Under the pieces are notes generated by a model. The model ran no database searches. It saw only the letters and a list, made by a program, of their open reading frames with translations, and was not told the origin of the DNA. A stretch of 26,979 bases of DNA from Mnemiopsis leidyi. Lineage: Eukaryota; Ctenophora; Tentaculata; Lobata; Bolinopsidae. The stretch spans positions 105,537-132,515 of the forward strand of contig JH153380.1 of assembly GCA_000226015.1 (NCBI GenBank), in the 5' to 3' direction. Shown piece after piece: positions 1 through 15,763 of this stretch (positions are counted from its first letter, which is position 1; each line of letters begins with the position of its first letter). A program made the translations under genes and the position numbers.

Positions 1-215
1 TCACTCATCATCTTAGTGTAACCTGGCAGTGTAGGTTGTACTCATCATCATCATCTTAGTGTAACCTGGGTAGTGTAGGTTGTACTCATCATCATCATCT
101 TAGTGTAACCTGGGCAGTGTAGGTTGTACTCATCATCATCATCTTAGTGTAACCTGGGCAGTGTAGGTTGTACTCATCATCATTATCATATAGCGTCATC
201 ATTATCATATAGTGT
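1..215. repeat. 44-bp tandem minisatellite plus a 19-bp doublet
   Basis: About four copies of a 44-bp unit built on ctcatcatcatcatcttag + tgtaacctgggcagtg + taggttgta, with unit starts at 41, 85, 129 and 173 and a shortened copy at the left edge. The array may continue outside the window. It runs into two 19-bp copies of catcattatcatatagYgt (178-196, 197-215). No coding potential. Confidence 0.95.
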
Positions 216-1429
216 CTTTCTTCCATCATAGCGTAACGTTGTGGTATTGATTGTGGTTTTCTTACATCATAGCGTTAAATTGTGTTATCGGTTGTGTTTT
301 TTTGCATCTGTAACGGGTATGTGTCTCGTTCTCTGTTGTTAAATTCGTGATATTATGTGTCATTGTGACACGATATCTATCATGTGTTGCTATCTTTGTT
401 TTGTTTCGGCTCAAGCGATCTGAAGTAGGTCGAACGCAGAACGCCAGAACTTAATCAATTTTCTCCTAGCAGAAATAAGTAGAGCTATTATTCCGTACTA
501 TTTCAGCTTCACCCGAATGGTTAAGCTGCACGTTTATATCTTCTTCTCTATGATTTTAGCTGCTATTAGCTGTTTAAACGACATTATATCCACCTTGCAT
601 TATATTGCTTAACTTGAGTTCCATTTGGACGAGTTGAAAGGCCTAAATCAATTGTGCGAACGTTTTGAACGCCGAACAGCCGACATATATAATAGTCCTG
701 CTAAGTTTAAAGTCCTGCGAAGATTATAGTCCTGCTTAGATTATAGTTCTGCTAGGTGCTGATTCTACACTGCTGTCCTTGATATCCAAATCTCAACAGT
801 TCACACTCAGATGCTTGGCTTACCCTGGAAGAAAAATCGAGGTGATTATACAACAGAAAGGCAGTGTACAATTGTTATAGATATACAATATACTTTCGTG
901 TGCTTAACCCTCTCTCGACGTTTAATGTTTTCAATTCTCAGGTATTTCCTGTTCATCAACGCCACGCCGCACTGATTTTACCTTTCTCAAATTACAATAT
1001 CGTACTTCGTTTTTTTGTCTGTTACCAAGATTTTCATCACACTCACCCCACTCCCAATATTAAATCTGTGTTCGACATGTGTTCGACATCGTGGCTATTG
1101 GTCGAACAATACGATTGTCCGGCATCCGTGTCCATTGTCAGATCTCCCGCTTAAACTTTATTTTATCTCTTCTCCTCTATAATCTTCTTATCATCTTCTC
1201 CTCTATACGGTACCGAGATTTTTACCGATTTTGCTAATTTTCACACGTTAAACTGTTTTCCGTTTTGACTGTATTGTTATTAGGCATCTGTTCGAGAAAA
1301 TCAACTTCGGTTGTCGTGCTTCAGTGAAAATTTGAAAAAGACCTTCCAACGTGAACAAAAAACGGAGGTTGAAAAACGGGGACGTTTTTATATATCTTAC
1401 TAACGACTAGATGGTCTGACAGGACTCAC
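216..1429. other. non-coding, no recognisable gene
   Basis: Mixed, slightly AT-rich DNA with stops in all frames apart from a short chance ORF at 864-1154. It holds the short repeat at 691-756 and a 15-bp direct repeat atcttctcctctata at about 1168 and 1192. Nothing else can be supported. Confidence 0.6.
691..756. repeat. degenerate 16-17 bp tandem repeat
   Basis: Four imperfect copies of tatagtcctgcttagat, starting near 691, 709, 725 and 742. Confidence 0.75.
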
Positions 1430-1960
1430 AAAGAACTTCGCACTCCCGCTGGTGTGTTCTCAGTGAAGTGGCCTGGTCAGTTTCGCACAGTTCAGCGAGC
1501 TTCCCGGGCCGGTTTAAAGCGCAGGTGTAACCCCTGAAGTGGGCGTACCCCGGACAATCCAGCCATTGTTTGATCCGCTCATTCGATTTGCAGAGACATT
1601 AGTGTCATCAAAACATGATTGGCACATCCCAGTTAAGCAGGTTAAGATGGAAATGTCCCGGTGTCGCCAGCTAGACTATCACATCACCTCGGTCAGCTGG
1701 AAATGAGGGAAAAGTACTGAGCAGATCCGAGAAAGCTCCCGGCTAAAAAGCCGGCCGGTGGCGCGATGGCCTCGGGAACCCGCAACCCCTGGCATTGGAG
1801 ACCAGAACGAGGGTGGAAGCTCTAGTTCCATCGTGCCCTGGTGGTGGTGTGATGAGGGCTAATAGACCAGGGAGTTGTTAGCCACACTTCTCAGACCCGG
1901 CCGTAAATAGCAGATCATTAGTAGAAGGTACAGGAGTCCCGCGTCATCAACCAGAGAAAG
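1430..1960. other. GC-rich block, possible old repeat element
   Basis: GC-richer than its flanks, with strings such as ggctaaaaagccggccgg (a GGCT/AGCC hairpin), ggcgcgatggcctcgggaac and tggtggtggtgtgatgaggg. There is no ORF of useful length. The texture suggests the 5' end of a decayed retroelement or a structured non-coding transcript, but I cannot assign a family. Confidence 0.25.
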
Positions 1961-2560
1961 AGAGAGACAGATCCAACTTTTATATAGTTGTCATATGTTC
2001 TCATGCTGCCTACAACAGCTGTTCTTTTTCATATCTGTTCCAACTTTAATCGTTCGTAACGTAGTCGGGAGGTGGGGTAGAAGAAGGGGTTGACATAGCA
2101 GGAGAGAGGGATGGTTGACATCTCCACATCTCTACAATCTATCCGCACATAGCTGCTCCTGCTGCTTGTCAGGGATAAGCACCTCCCCAGCTCTCCTGGT
2201 TCTCTCTCTCCCTCCAGTCCCCCTCCTTTCTACCCCGTCTCTCTCTCCCGGCCTCTCCTAACTCTGTTTTATTAATGTTACTAATTGTCGCATCACAATT
2301 GCTGGGTGGTCCATCCCTTGGCAGTTTAATTATGAAATTATCACCATTGCCGGTGTGACGATGAAATATTGATGAGGTAGTCCCTATCTAATTACCGGGC
2401 AACAAAGGCCCGGATTGACAGTCGCTATTGGAAACGAGGTCGATACGCCGGCCCTATGTCTCCTGAAAGTCACCTATTATTTTTGTGTGTGCGCGTCCAG
2501 GCATCTGTTTGTGTTCGTTATCTAGTGCCTTCCGTCACGGTCTTTCAATGTGGGGTATTA

Positions 2561-2637
2561 TCTGTTCTGACATTGATCTGTTCTTACATTGATATGTAAT
2601 TCTGTCATTGATATGTTCTGGCATTGATACGTTCTGT
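2561..2637. repeat. degenerate repeat of ttctgacattgatatg
   Basis: Four or five imperfect copies of a 15-20 bp motif, TTCTGnCATTGATaTG. Confidence 0.7.
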
Positions 2638-3382
2638 AATTTGCTCTGAACCTTTGTTGGGGAGTTACTTAGGAAATTGCTTGAAACTTTGTTCTCCTTT
2701 TGTTCTTTTTGAGACGGTAAATATTCAAAGTGGCCCTGAAGGACCAACTTAACTTGTTTAAAAGTTAAATGGCTTATAATCTCCTGCTAACTTAGTCTCA
2801 AGTTATACAGTTTATACTTCATTCCCTCTATATCCATGTTCCGTATTTTTCGTTGAGTTTATTCCTTTATAAAGTTTGCTACTTACGTTACGAAGAATCA
2901 CGTTCCTAACATTGCTTTATTTGTCAAGAAGCCGGGCACCTAGAAAATGCATACTTATATTCTGTCGTTACTTTACGTTTTAAACAAAAAAGTGTGCTTT
3001 TAGATGCGCCACTTTTTTCCGCGAATTTTTTAGATTACTAATCTTTTAATCTCTCTTAAAAATATTTCTTAAATTGAGTGTAAGTTTCTACATTTAAAAT
3101 ATTTTCTGGGTGTTTCATAAGAATTCTAATTAGCTAAGCTGTTTGTCGTACATATTTAAACCTTAAAGGTTCGAACGAATAAACGTCGCAGCTAGTTTCC
3201 TTAATGCCTCTAAAGGTAAAATCATACTGATTCGCAAAAAGTCAGTCCTGCACTCAGAGCAGCACCTTCGTCAGCCGTCATCACGGCACTTTAAACCGGT
3301 TTGATATCTTCCAAAGTTGATAGATGGCAGGTAAAATGCACATGTCACAATCTTTCTGAAACATATAAGTGTCACAGAGGAG

Positions 3383-3450
3383 CACCTTGACAACACCCTG
3401 ACAACACCCTGACAACACCTTGGTAACACCTTACCCCTCTTGGTAACACC
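3383..3450. repeat. 11-bp tandem repeat (accctgacaac)
   Basis: Successive copies accttgacaac, accctgacaac, accctgacaac, accttggtaac, then a further cttggtaacacc after a short spacer. Confidence 0.85.
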
Positions 3451-4432
3451 ATCATGTCCTAACGACGTACTCCCAGCAACACCGCATGTAGAGTTTTGAA
3501 GTGCCCATCATAACGTCAGTGCGATTTAACAGCAGCATGAAGGTTAAAAGTGCAAGGTTTCCAGTCGAGGAGAAGATTCGTCGTTTACCTGTTACCCGAG
3601 ACGCGCTAATTGCGCCCCAATCTGTAACATAATATGATTTTTATGTGGGCTGAACGGTCCAACCTGTGTCGTTCGCTAGGTTCCTTTTTTTTCTCTCTGG
3701 CTCTCTTCTCGCTTCAGTAGTCCTGAATGATGCTACTGGCCGGCTGTTATAACTTCTGATCACACAGAAACCTTGATTTTCGTTCGATGTGACTCAGTGG
3801 TATTTAGTAATTTGTTTACGTTTTAAAACATGTTTCTGTTGTTTTTCAACACGACGTTGATAAAGTTTGTCAACAAAAAATAAGTCTTGACGAAGACACA
3901 ATATTTTTCATCTACTTTAATGATAAACTGACCAGATTGTGCCCTATTTTGTTTTTTCTAATTTTCTTTTTTTTGACATACGTGCAAAACATGTGGTAAC
4001 ATAATACATACTAATACAGCCTATGTTTTGGTCTAGTTTACGTTCATATTTATTAGAATATTACTATATACTAGTAGTCACATGATATCAAAACATCATT
4101 CAATCCAGGTGTTGATTCTTTAAAAATGTTGAAAACACGCACTTAATAATTAGAGGCAACCATCTGTCAATAAATTGTAAACTCTGGAGACAACACGGAT
4201 CCCACTGTTTATTCCTTATACGACTACTGTGTCTTAGTGAGCCTTAAATTAAATTTCTGAAGTCGATGAAATTCATGCCAGTATTTGCACCGAAACACTC
4301 CAACTGCGTGTCGACTAAAATAATCGCCAATCTGAACCCAGCACAATGATATCATATCTCTTGATGACCGGCCCATTGCAATCAGTCAAAATCTCTAAGT
4401 CCAGCTTCCTTGTAAATTTTAATATAACAAAC

Positions 4433-4766
4433 ACCTCCCCACACTGTCGGTATACCCCTAACCTGGACTCTCACACCTCCCCACACTGTCGGTATACTCC
4501 TAACCTGGACTCTCACACCTTCCCACACTGTCGGTATACTCCTAACCTGGACTCTCACACCTTCCCACACTGTCGGTATACTCCTAACCTGGACTCTCAC
4601 ACCTCCCCACACTGTCGGTATACTCCTAACCTGGACTCTCACACCTCCCACACTGTCGGTATACTCCTAACCTGGACTCTCACACCTCCCACACTGTCGG
4701 TATACTCCTAACCTGGACTCTCACACCTTCCCACACTGTCGGTATACCCCTAACCTGGACTCTCAC
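4433..4766. repeat. 42-bp tandem minisatellite, 8 copies
   Basis: The unit joins acctccccacactgtcggta and tactcctaacctggactctcac. Eight copies account for the 334 bp: six of 42 and two of 41. Because 42 is a multiple of three, the array is open on both strands and gives repetitive ORFs (TSPHCRYTPNLDSH forward). Two 1-bp deletions break the forward frame, which argues against coding. Confidence 0.95.
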
Positions 4767-7700
4767 TCTCTCTGCTCGACACAGCTAATTGATAACGACA
4801 GTAACTCCTTCTCCAACCCTCTCCCTCAGCTCCACTACCCCTGAAGACGGTGTAGATGAGCGCTCCGTGATGGATATTTTTACACTGCCTTCCTCCTTTC
4901 TATTGGAGGCTAGCAGTTCTTTCTAACCCCCTCAAATTACCGGCCCCCTCTGATTTGATTTCCAGGATTCGGCATAACCTGTGTTGCGGGTAGATCTGCC
5001 TCACACGCAATGTTGCTTTCCCGGTCCTTGTGTCATACCAGGAAGCTCTAGCTCCTGGCACTGATCTGCTGGCCCTTCCTCACTAGTGATGCGGACTTGC
5101 TTGTTTTTATGTGTGATCTTATCTTAACTAGCGCTTAACTAGCGTTATCTTGATATGAATGGTGGGAAAAAGTAATTGAGAGCTTGTTTAGTGATTGTAT
5201 CACGGATGATCAAGCGTTGAATTGAGCTGTTGCTTTTTAGCATATGAAGTGAATGCATGTCAAATAGAGAGCGTTTCAGGTGGCACAAGTGTGATTAAGT
5301 GTCGCTGTGTTGTGGTCCAGCAATTAAGATTGTTTTCCTCGCGGTGGCAGTGCGTGTGTGTTTTAATGGACACTTAGTAGAATTAGTCAGATAGCTTCGT
5401 CACGATATCCTGTTTAAAGAAACCTGTTAAAATTAACCAGGTTTACAAATCGCTCGTTCGTGGATATCCGGTAAAAAACTCTCTTTAAGAATTTTCCGTC
5501 CCATAAATTTTCCTGGGAGCACTTCACACCAGCGGGCAGATCCACCGTGTAAAGAATTTCGAGATACGAAAACACACTCTCTCTCGCTCTCAAGTCTCAC
5601 TCTAGTCGTTGCTGAATGGTAGCATTCAACAGCAGCAGCTCACAAGTAACTCAACCACGTGACAAAATCCCACAGTCACGTGTTATCCACAGTCATGCAG
5701 CGGTGTAAAAATACACATGTAAATGTTTCTCTAAGTGTTTGCGTGTGTTTCATTTGTTCCCGATATCGCTTCGTTCTTCTGTTCTGTTTAAATTTAGCAC
5801 AGTTCACGGCTTCCTGGATGTTCCTGAGGATGATTGGATTGAGTGTGTATTGATTGGGTTTGTTTATGTAACTAATTGGGATGATTGATAGAATTACTTG
5901 GAGTGTAAAGTGCTCAAGCCGGGGCTTCACTCTCGGTAGTTCTAGAGAATCGTTTCCCAAGATGTGACAACGCACAGATTTTCCCTCTTGTTTATGTCTC
6001 CTTAATGCTCTGTGGCCGGTGATAACAACGTCGAAGCCATATATTACTTACACGTGTCTCAAAGGGAAAAGGCCAGTATTCCGACTGATATGCTGCGATT
6101 GTTAACCTGCCCTGAGTGAAGTTGTCATTCTTGCTGACTGGAAAATATAACTCATTTTTTCGTGAGAAACTGAGAAGGACAAAGGTTTGACAAAAGTGTT
6201 AGCCGTGTGAAAGTTAGTTGAACTCAGTGCCCTGAAGACTCGACTGGATGAGTACCTTCACCACTACCTTCAACTACCGACCTCAAGGATTTAGGATTCA
6301 GGAATACGAAAATATTTTCCAAACCGTTCTCATAATCCCTTAAACCCGGCATGATGGGCTTTAAACTGCAAGTGTCCGGTGACCACCGCAGCAACCATCG
6401 CCAGCTACCCGGAAATCTGAACATCTGGAAATCCGGCACGCATGTTGTGTTGAGCTATATCTGGAATCCGGCAAGTTAACATTTTTCCCTGTCCTGCAGT
6501 TTCACTCTGACTGGTGAAACTAAAACACATAACACGTGAAAAGACAAGGACTGGCCACTTGAGCTCGTCATGATATCGATACTCTGATATAAGTCCCTCT
6601 CCGAGAGAGGGGTCCGGAGAGTGCGATATGTTCTTCCTTGCCTTCTCCCTCTCTTTGATCTTTTGTTCCAGGGTCCCATTTTCTCTCCTGTTTACAGTTC
6701 AAGCAACACTGATCTCCCGTCACTCTCCCCAACTCCCCTCCAACCTGTGGACCAATCAGCTTCCTCCTCCCTCTACACCCGCCAATCAGACTCCACCATA
6801 GGGTGAGCCTGGATGTCACTTTGCAAGGAACTTATGTAAACATCATGTCCGACTAGGTGTAATTTCAGTGTCCCTCCCTCCCTCTCTCTAACTCCCTCTT
6901 CTGTCCGGTCTACCGCAGGGAGTACTTAGTCATTGTGTGTTACATTCCCCCCTCTCGAGGCTAATAATCCGATTTAATAGCATTTATTATCAATAATCTC
7001 ATCACCGGCTTAGTGTTCTCTTTGTTTGTAATGGTATCACCTCAGACCAGTTTTAAGATTTACGTGAGAGTCCTTTCTCCCCTCGTATTGGTATTTCCCT
7101 GGCGTAGTATCGGGGATTTTCACTTTTAACACTACTATAATATTCTCCCACTACTCTGCTGTTCGGGCCGGGGCATGATATTTTTGAGAATTTTAACTTT
7201 TAACTCCAGCTTGCAATGCCCTTCCCCCGTTTGACCTTTTCAATCCGACCTTGTTTAACAGTTTGTATTTATTTCTCGGTTTCAGATTCCCGCTCCCTGC
7301 GAATGTCACACTGGTTAGTTAAGCTATTGAACTAGTGTACTTACAAGTGCTCCTCTTTGTTAAAGGCTATACTCAGTTCAAACAAAGCGATATTTATGAT
7401 TCAACTTTTACCGATTTGGGATAATTTCTTCCTCTAAAGTCAGCTGCAACCAAATTTTTTACTTCCGTCTCCGATCAGCTCGCTTGTCCGCCTTATCCTG
7501 CACACATGTCGGAGAAGGAGAGCTCACACCTCTGCCGCCGCCGCAACATCCCTAATCGATCTGTACCAGGCCGTACCAGTCCTCACCAGATGCTCTTCAC
7601 TAGCGAGGTTGTTTGTCCAGTTCCTCCCGTCCGTGTCTAACACACACACACATCATGTAGCTCCTAGTTCCCCCGTTCCACCCCTCCCCGGGGTGGTCTC

Positions 7701-8943
7701 CCCGTTCTTACTTCGCTATGTGTCGTCTACTTACAGGTTTTCAGCAGGCTACTTCCGGTCGTGTTCCTGCCGTTTAGCGAACCGTTTTGTACTTTCATGT
7801 CTACTGCGTTGTAGACTTAGCGGCGTTGTGTTGAAACTAGAGCTCGTCTTATCAGCTGATACGGTCCAGTTACCGGCCATTAAATCATTGAACGATGTGC
7901 TAATTAATTAATGGTAGATTCATTAGTTGCAACTTGATTTTTTTGTTAGAATTGTTTCTGGCAGGTTTTTTCTTTGAAGTTTTTCCTCGCACCACTGCCC
8001 CGTGTTGCTGGCTCTCTGCCTGTGTGCTGTTTAACATCCCTTGTTATCTTCAAAGAGAGAGAGATGTGGAGATGAGGAGATGTGAGTGTGTAGACTAAGG
8101 TTGACAGCAACAATTACAGGTACGATCTCTACATCATCTGGGAGGGGGTAATCTAGGTAAACTGTGAAGATAGAAAACTCCTTGAAAGAAAGAGAGAAAG
8201 AGCGGGGGAAATGGCTAGAGAGATAAAAGAGAGGGTGTCACAACACTTGTTGAACTTCTTACCAATTACCACGCCATCTTGTGCGAGACGTGGGATAGGG
8301 GGAAGGGTATAGGGGTTATTTGTCAGCAATTTCACTGTCATTACCTGCAGCGAATTGCCCGTATCTCATTACACCTAAACATGTGCCGTGTTGTGTGCCG
8401 ACCGTGAAGACCACGATGAGTGATGATCTTGAAGAGCACATATCATGAAACATTGCACCCTGCAGTATGGAACACCTGTCACCGTTTCTCTGGTCGTTGT
8501 TACATAATTCGAGCGAGATGAAATGTCGATTTGTTTGAAACGATTGTTTCCATTCTGTTATAGTGTTTGTGGGTCTGCGGGGGGTCTTCACGCCTAAAAC
8601 TTCCCGTCGTAGCAGGGAGTTGATCAGTAACAGTTAGTCAGCGTTTGCCGTTCGATTGCCGGATTAGACTAGATCTCTCGAGACATCTGGCCGATAAAAT
8701 CTCATTACAATCTAGACAGGACACTATTTGGCTGTGATTAACGTCTCATTCTGCAACATATGGTATTTGCAATGGATTGCTCGAACCGTTTAACGTTCAT
8801 TACGGAATGACCGTAAGACCTCTTTAATTTGTTGTTCGTTTTTTGAAATTCACCAAAATTTTGGTATGATTAGCTAGAGAGTTTTGACGGAAAATAAACT
8901 GTGCCCATGCTTCTTAAATGGAGTCGCTAGTGTTCTGTGTTGG
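4767..8943. other. non-coding, no recognisable gene
   Basis: Anonymous DNA with pyrimidine-rich runs (6640-6780, 6875-6905), a short CA run near 7640, a purine-rich stretch (8050-8220) and the E-box pair at 5656-5682. ORFs up to 100 codons occur on both strands but overlap each other, have low-complexity composition and match no family I know. Confidence 0.6.
5656..5682 (+). promoter_or_regulatory. paired CACGTG E-boxes
   Basis: Two CACGTG cores (5656-5661, 5677-5682) are 21 bp apart, about two helical turns. No adjacent gene is visible, so any function is speculative. Confidence 0.2.
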
Positions 8944-9179
8944 TTACTTTCTTGCTAGATCCTCCTTTTCCTTACGTCACACCTCCTTCTCCTTACTTTA
9001 TTGCTAGATCCTCCTTCTCCTTACGTCACACCTCCTTCTCCTTACTTTCTTGCTAGATCCTCCTTCTCCTTACGTCACACCTCCTTCTCCTTACTTTCTT
9101 GCTAGATCCTCCTTCTCCTTACGTCACGCCTCATTCTCCTTACTTTCTTGCTAGATCCTCCTTCTCCTTACGTCACACC
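8944..9179. repeat. 49-bp tandem minisatellite, 4.8 copies, each with TTACGTCAC
   Basis: The unit joins ttactttcttgctagatcct, ccttctccttacgtcacacc and tccttctcc. Copies start at 8944, 8993, 9042, 9091 and 9140 (partial). Substitutions are few, so the array is young or homogenised. Every copy keeps TTACGTCA, a CRE/ATF-like bZIP site (TGACGTAA on the other strand). Confidence 0.95.
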
Positions 9180-10431
9180 CAAGTAGTTTCAATCTCCACT
9201 GATCTCCAACCTTCAGGATATAGTTGCAATAAAATTCAATGAGGTTGCATTCGCAATGGGTGGACAATTACTGAATCCTAAAGATGGCAACGGTCGGCAG
9301 AGTCCTTATTGCCTGGTTGATGTGCCACACAGGTGCAGGTAGATGTATTATCCGGACAGTTGGTTCCAAGTTTCAAGGTTGTTGTCTCTGCTGGCTAATT
9401 TAGCTACGTCGCCACTCCCATCTTGATCTCAAGGAACTATTTATATCCTTGCGTTTGAAAAGAGATAATAGCTCTGGGAATCCTCCTGGCCTTGTCTCGA
9501 CGGTATCTCTACTGTTAATTGCTCTACTGTTAATGGTATGTCGCCGTTTTGGCTCACCGTCTGTTTGGCTAGTTGCCAGATAGGCAGACCGTAAAGCAAG
9601 CTGCCAATCAGCCACGCCCTCTTATTAATAATCCGCCAGATAAGCATCCTTTTTTTTATAGGAATACCGTCATATTGCCGTCATATCGCGACTCTGCCAG
9701 CTGTACCCTCTTGAAGTGTTGTTTACGGTCGGCTAAGAGGCGGTGTAACTGCAATGTGGTGCATTTCTGTTTAGCGTCCTGCCTATCTGGTCGATGATGT
9801 AGACTTGCCGCACAATTACTGTGGCACATGGCTCTTTGTTACTGTCTCTCTCATCCGCACTTTTCCGAGACTAACTCTCAGCTCTCCTCGTATCTTAATG
9901 TCTCGAGTTTCGCATTCCAACCGTGACGGTTACAAAACGTTGTGCCGTACTGGGACTTTACGGTGTATCGTCAGTGTCCATCCTGATAGCTACATCAAGG
10001 TACATCTTAGCTACATACAGCTACATCAACCTACATCCAGCTATAGCGAGCTACATCGAGCTATCTCTCCTGCTCTACCCTAGTCATACTATAGAACACA
10101 GTAAAACACGCGGCTATTAACGTATCTCAGCTACATACCCATGTCACACAAGCTTACATACCTCAATTCTTCCTCCGCTCTGTACGCTGGACGACAATCA
10201 GGTCAATTAACTTTCCCCCTGCAGTCTAAGCCCGGTAAGCTCCGGTTGTTCAGTGAGCTTAACCTCGCGTTGTAAAGCAGGGAATGCAGCTCGGGGGACA
10301 TTGGCTGGGTAATGAGTGTGTTGAAATGTATTGTAAAGTCGGGTCTCTACCTCACATATAAACTGTTTGTACAGCTAATAACTCCGGTTAATGAGCGATG
10401 AAAACACTCTCGGCGAGAACGAGAAGTTTAA
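9180..10431. other. non-coding, no recognisable gene
   Basis: Anonymous DNA containing the agctacatc repeat at 9986-10072. Several overlapping short ORFs on both strands (9400-10120) lack recognisable domains. Confidence 0.6.
9986..10072. repeat. degenerate 10-11 bp tandem repeat (agctacatca)
   Basis: Seven to eight imperfect copies of agctacatc(a/c)a, for example agctacatcaaggtacatc, gctacatcaac, ctacatccag, ctacatcgag. Confidence 0.8.
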
Positions 10432-10505
10432 CCAATCAGCGGCCGTGTTTAGCGTCACGTGACCCCGGAACTTGCCCAATCACACGTCTCCGTTCGAGTC
10501 ACGTG
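10432..10505 (+). promoter_or_regulatory. duplicated CCAAT box / CACGTG E-box module, promoter-like
   Basis: Two copies of CCAATCA - 16 bases - TCACGTG (10432-10461 and 10476-10505), offset by 44 bp. The 16-base spacers show little similarity to each other, so the spacing is kept without the sequence. CCAAT matches the NF-Y core, especially accaatcagc. TCACGTG matches USF/MITF/TFE-type bHLH-ZIP sites. NF-Y plus E-box promoters are a known arrangement. No gene can be seen immediately downstream; the nearest is beta-catenin, about 5.3 kb away. Confidence 0.5.
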
Positions 10506-11632
10506 GTACAGATGTAAATCGTATTCTAGGTGAAAATTAATTATCACTGTTTATCCTCTCCCGAGTTGTATCTTACGTAGCGAGCTGAAAGTCCTTACAT
10601 CCACTAATCGTTATTTCGTGGGCTCGACTCAAAAATGTACTTTCTCCGGGGTATGGTGTCTGGAGGAGAGAGGGTATGGTGTGATGTGTATGTCTACATC
10701 ACCCCTACCATGTCACCCTCCTCCTCCATCATCCTCATTAACATCACCATCCTACATCCCGTAATTCCTTTATCTTGTTACACCTCATCACATGTGGAAT
10801 TTAGCGGGGTCGCCACTTCTACGAAACTTATTTTCTGGTTCAATAGTTTGTCATCATCAATAGTCTGGTGGTGGTGGTGTGATGTGGCTTATTTTTTTCG
10901 CGTGCGTTTTTTGCCATTGTGTTTTCATTGTGCTTTTTGTTCTGCTCAAGAAATGTTGGTCCTCACATTGTGTGTGTTTTTGCTGAAGTAGAACGTTGCA
11001 GTTTTAATTGTTCCTTGGGCTTATCATTTGTCTTGAAAACAGTTCCCGCCCGACCAGTTAATATATCTGTAGATGTTTGCCGTAATACTTTTGAAAACAA
11101 AACATAAATTTAAACCATTTCGAGCACCCGGGCTCTTGATTTCTATTTAATTATCCGACTATTGTGGCCGGCTTGCTTGCCAGAATTGTGCCTTGGAGAG
11201 TGGTTGGCCACAAGGACGATCGTACACGTTTAACATCAACTTTACACAGAAATTTAGATGGATTGTCAAAATTAAGCTAAATCTCGACTACTCAATAAAT
11301 GAGCAGTACCTGCCAGCCAGGACTCAGTGAGGATGCTAGATTCTGTCAAGAGCTGTTGACACGGGCAGACAGATTCGAGTAGCTCCACCAGTCTCCAGCC
11401 TATAAAATAGACGCGGTTACAGCTCAATGTACAGCTACCAACCGGTTATTTGTCATCGGTATTATAACCCTTAGTAAGCTCCAGTAGCAGTTGTAGAGAA
11501 TCTGGCGATTTTGTGAGCTGGTCGAGCTCCTTCCTTTCTCTCTATCGGTATTTTCCTTCCGCCCTTGTAGTTGTATCAACGTTTTGTGAGTCTGTTGTGG
11601 TATCTGGGTTTCCTTGAGTCAGTGTCTATTTC
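10506..11632. other. non-coding, contains TATA-like site and an inverted repeat
   Basis: Anonymous DNA downstream of the CCAAT/E-box module. It holds the inverted repeat TTGTGGCC / GGCCACAA (11162-11169, 11206-11213) and a TATAAAA at 11401. The ORF at 10635-10991 shows no family features. An unseen leader exon could lie here. Confidence 0.5.
11401..11410 (+). promoter_or_regulatory. TATA-box-like sequence
   Basis: TATAAAATAG sits in mixed-composition DNA about 4.4 kb upstream of coding exon 1. It could be the core promoter of an unseen leader exon, with a start near 11430, or chance. No initiator or transcript evidence is visible. Confidence 0.25.

Positions 11633-15763
<4,131 letters not shown>

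Larger units (their letters stand above)
1961..4432. other. non-coding, no recognisable gene
   Basis: Anonymous DNA. It holds a C/T-rich stretch (about 2190-2262), a 6-bp hairpin at 2395-2413, two short repeats (2561-2637, 3383-3450) and AT-rich tracts between 2750 and 4150. The only ORFs are short and lack domain features or flanking splice signals that I can connect. Confidence 0.6.

Noticed and set aside
3131-3176. A-box-like tagctaagctg followed 36 bp later by ggttcgaac, resembling a tRNA or SINE pol III promoter
   Set aside because: The acceptor and T stems do not pair, so it is not a tRNA. No SINE body or A-rich tail is visible.
6651-6660. ctttgatctt, a TCF/LEF-like site that might suggest Wnt feedback
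   Set aside because: Isolated 7-bp matches of this kind occur by chance many times in 27 kb. No cluster near a promoter was seen.
7609-7911. 100-codon ORF in the upstream region
   Set aside because: Composition is typical of random translation; no domain, signal peptide or splice partner could be identified.
1-9179. Regular repeats that could be mistaken for a CRISPR array
   Set aside because: The 44-, 42- and 49-bp units are directly tandem with no unique spacers, and the DNA is animal.
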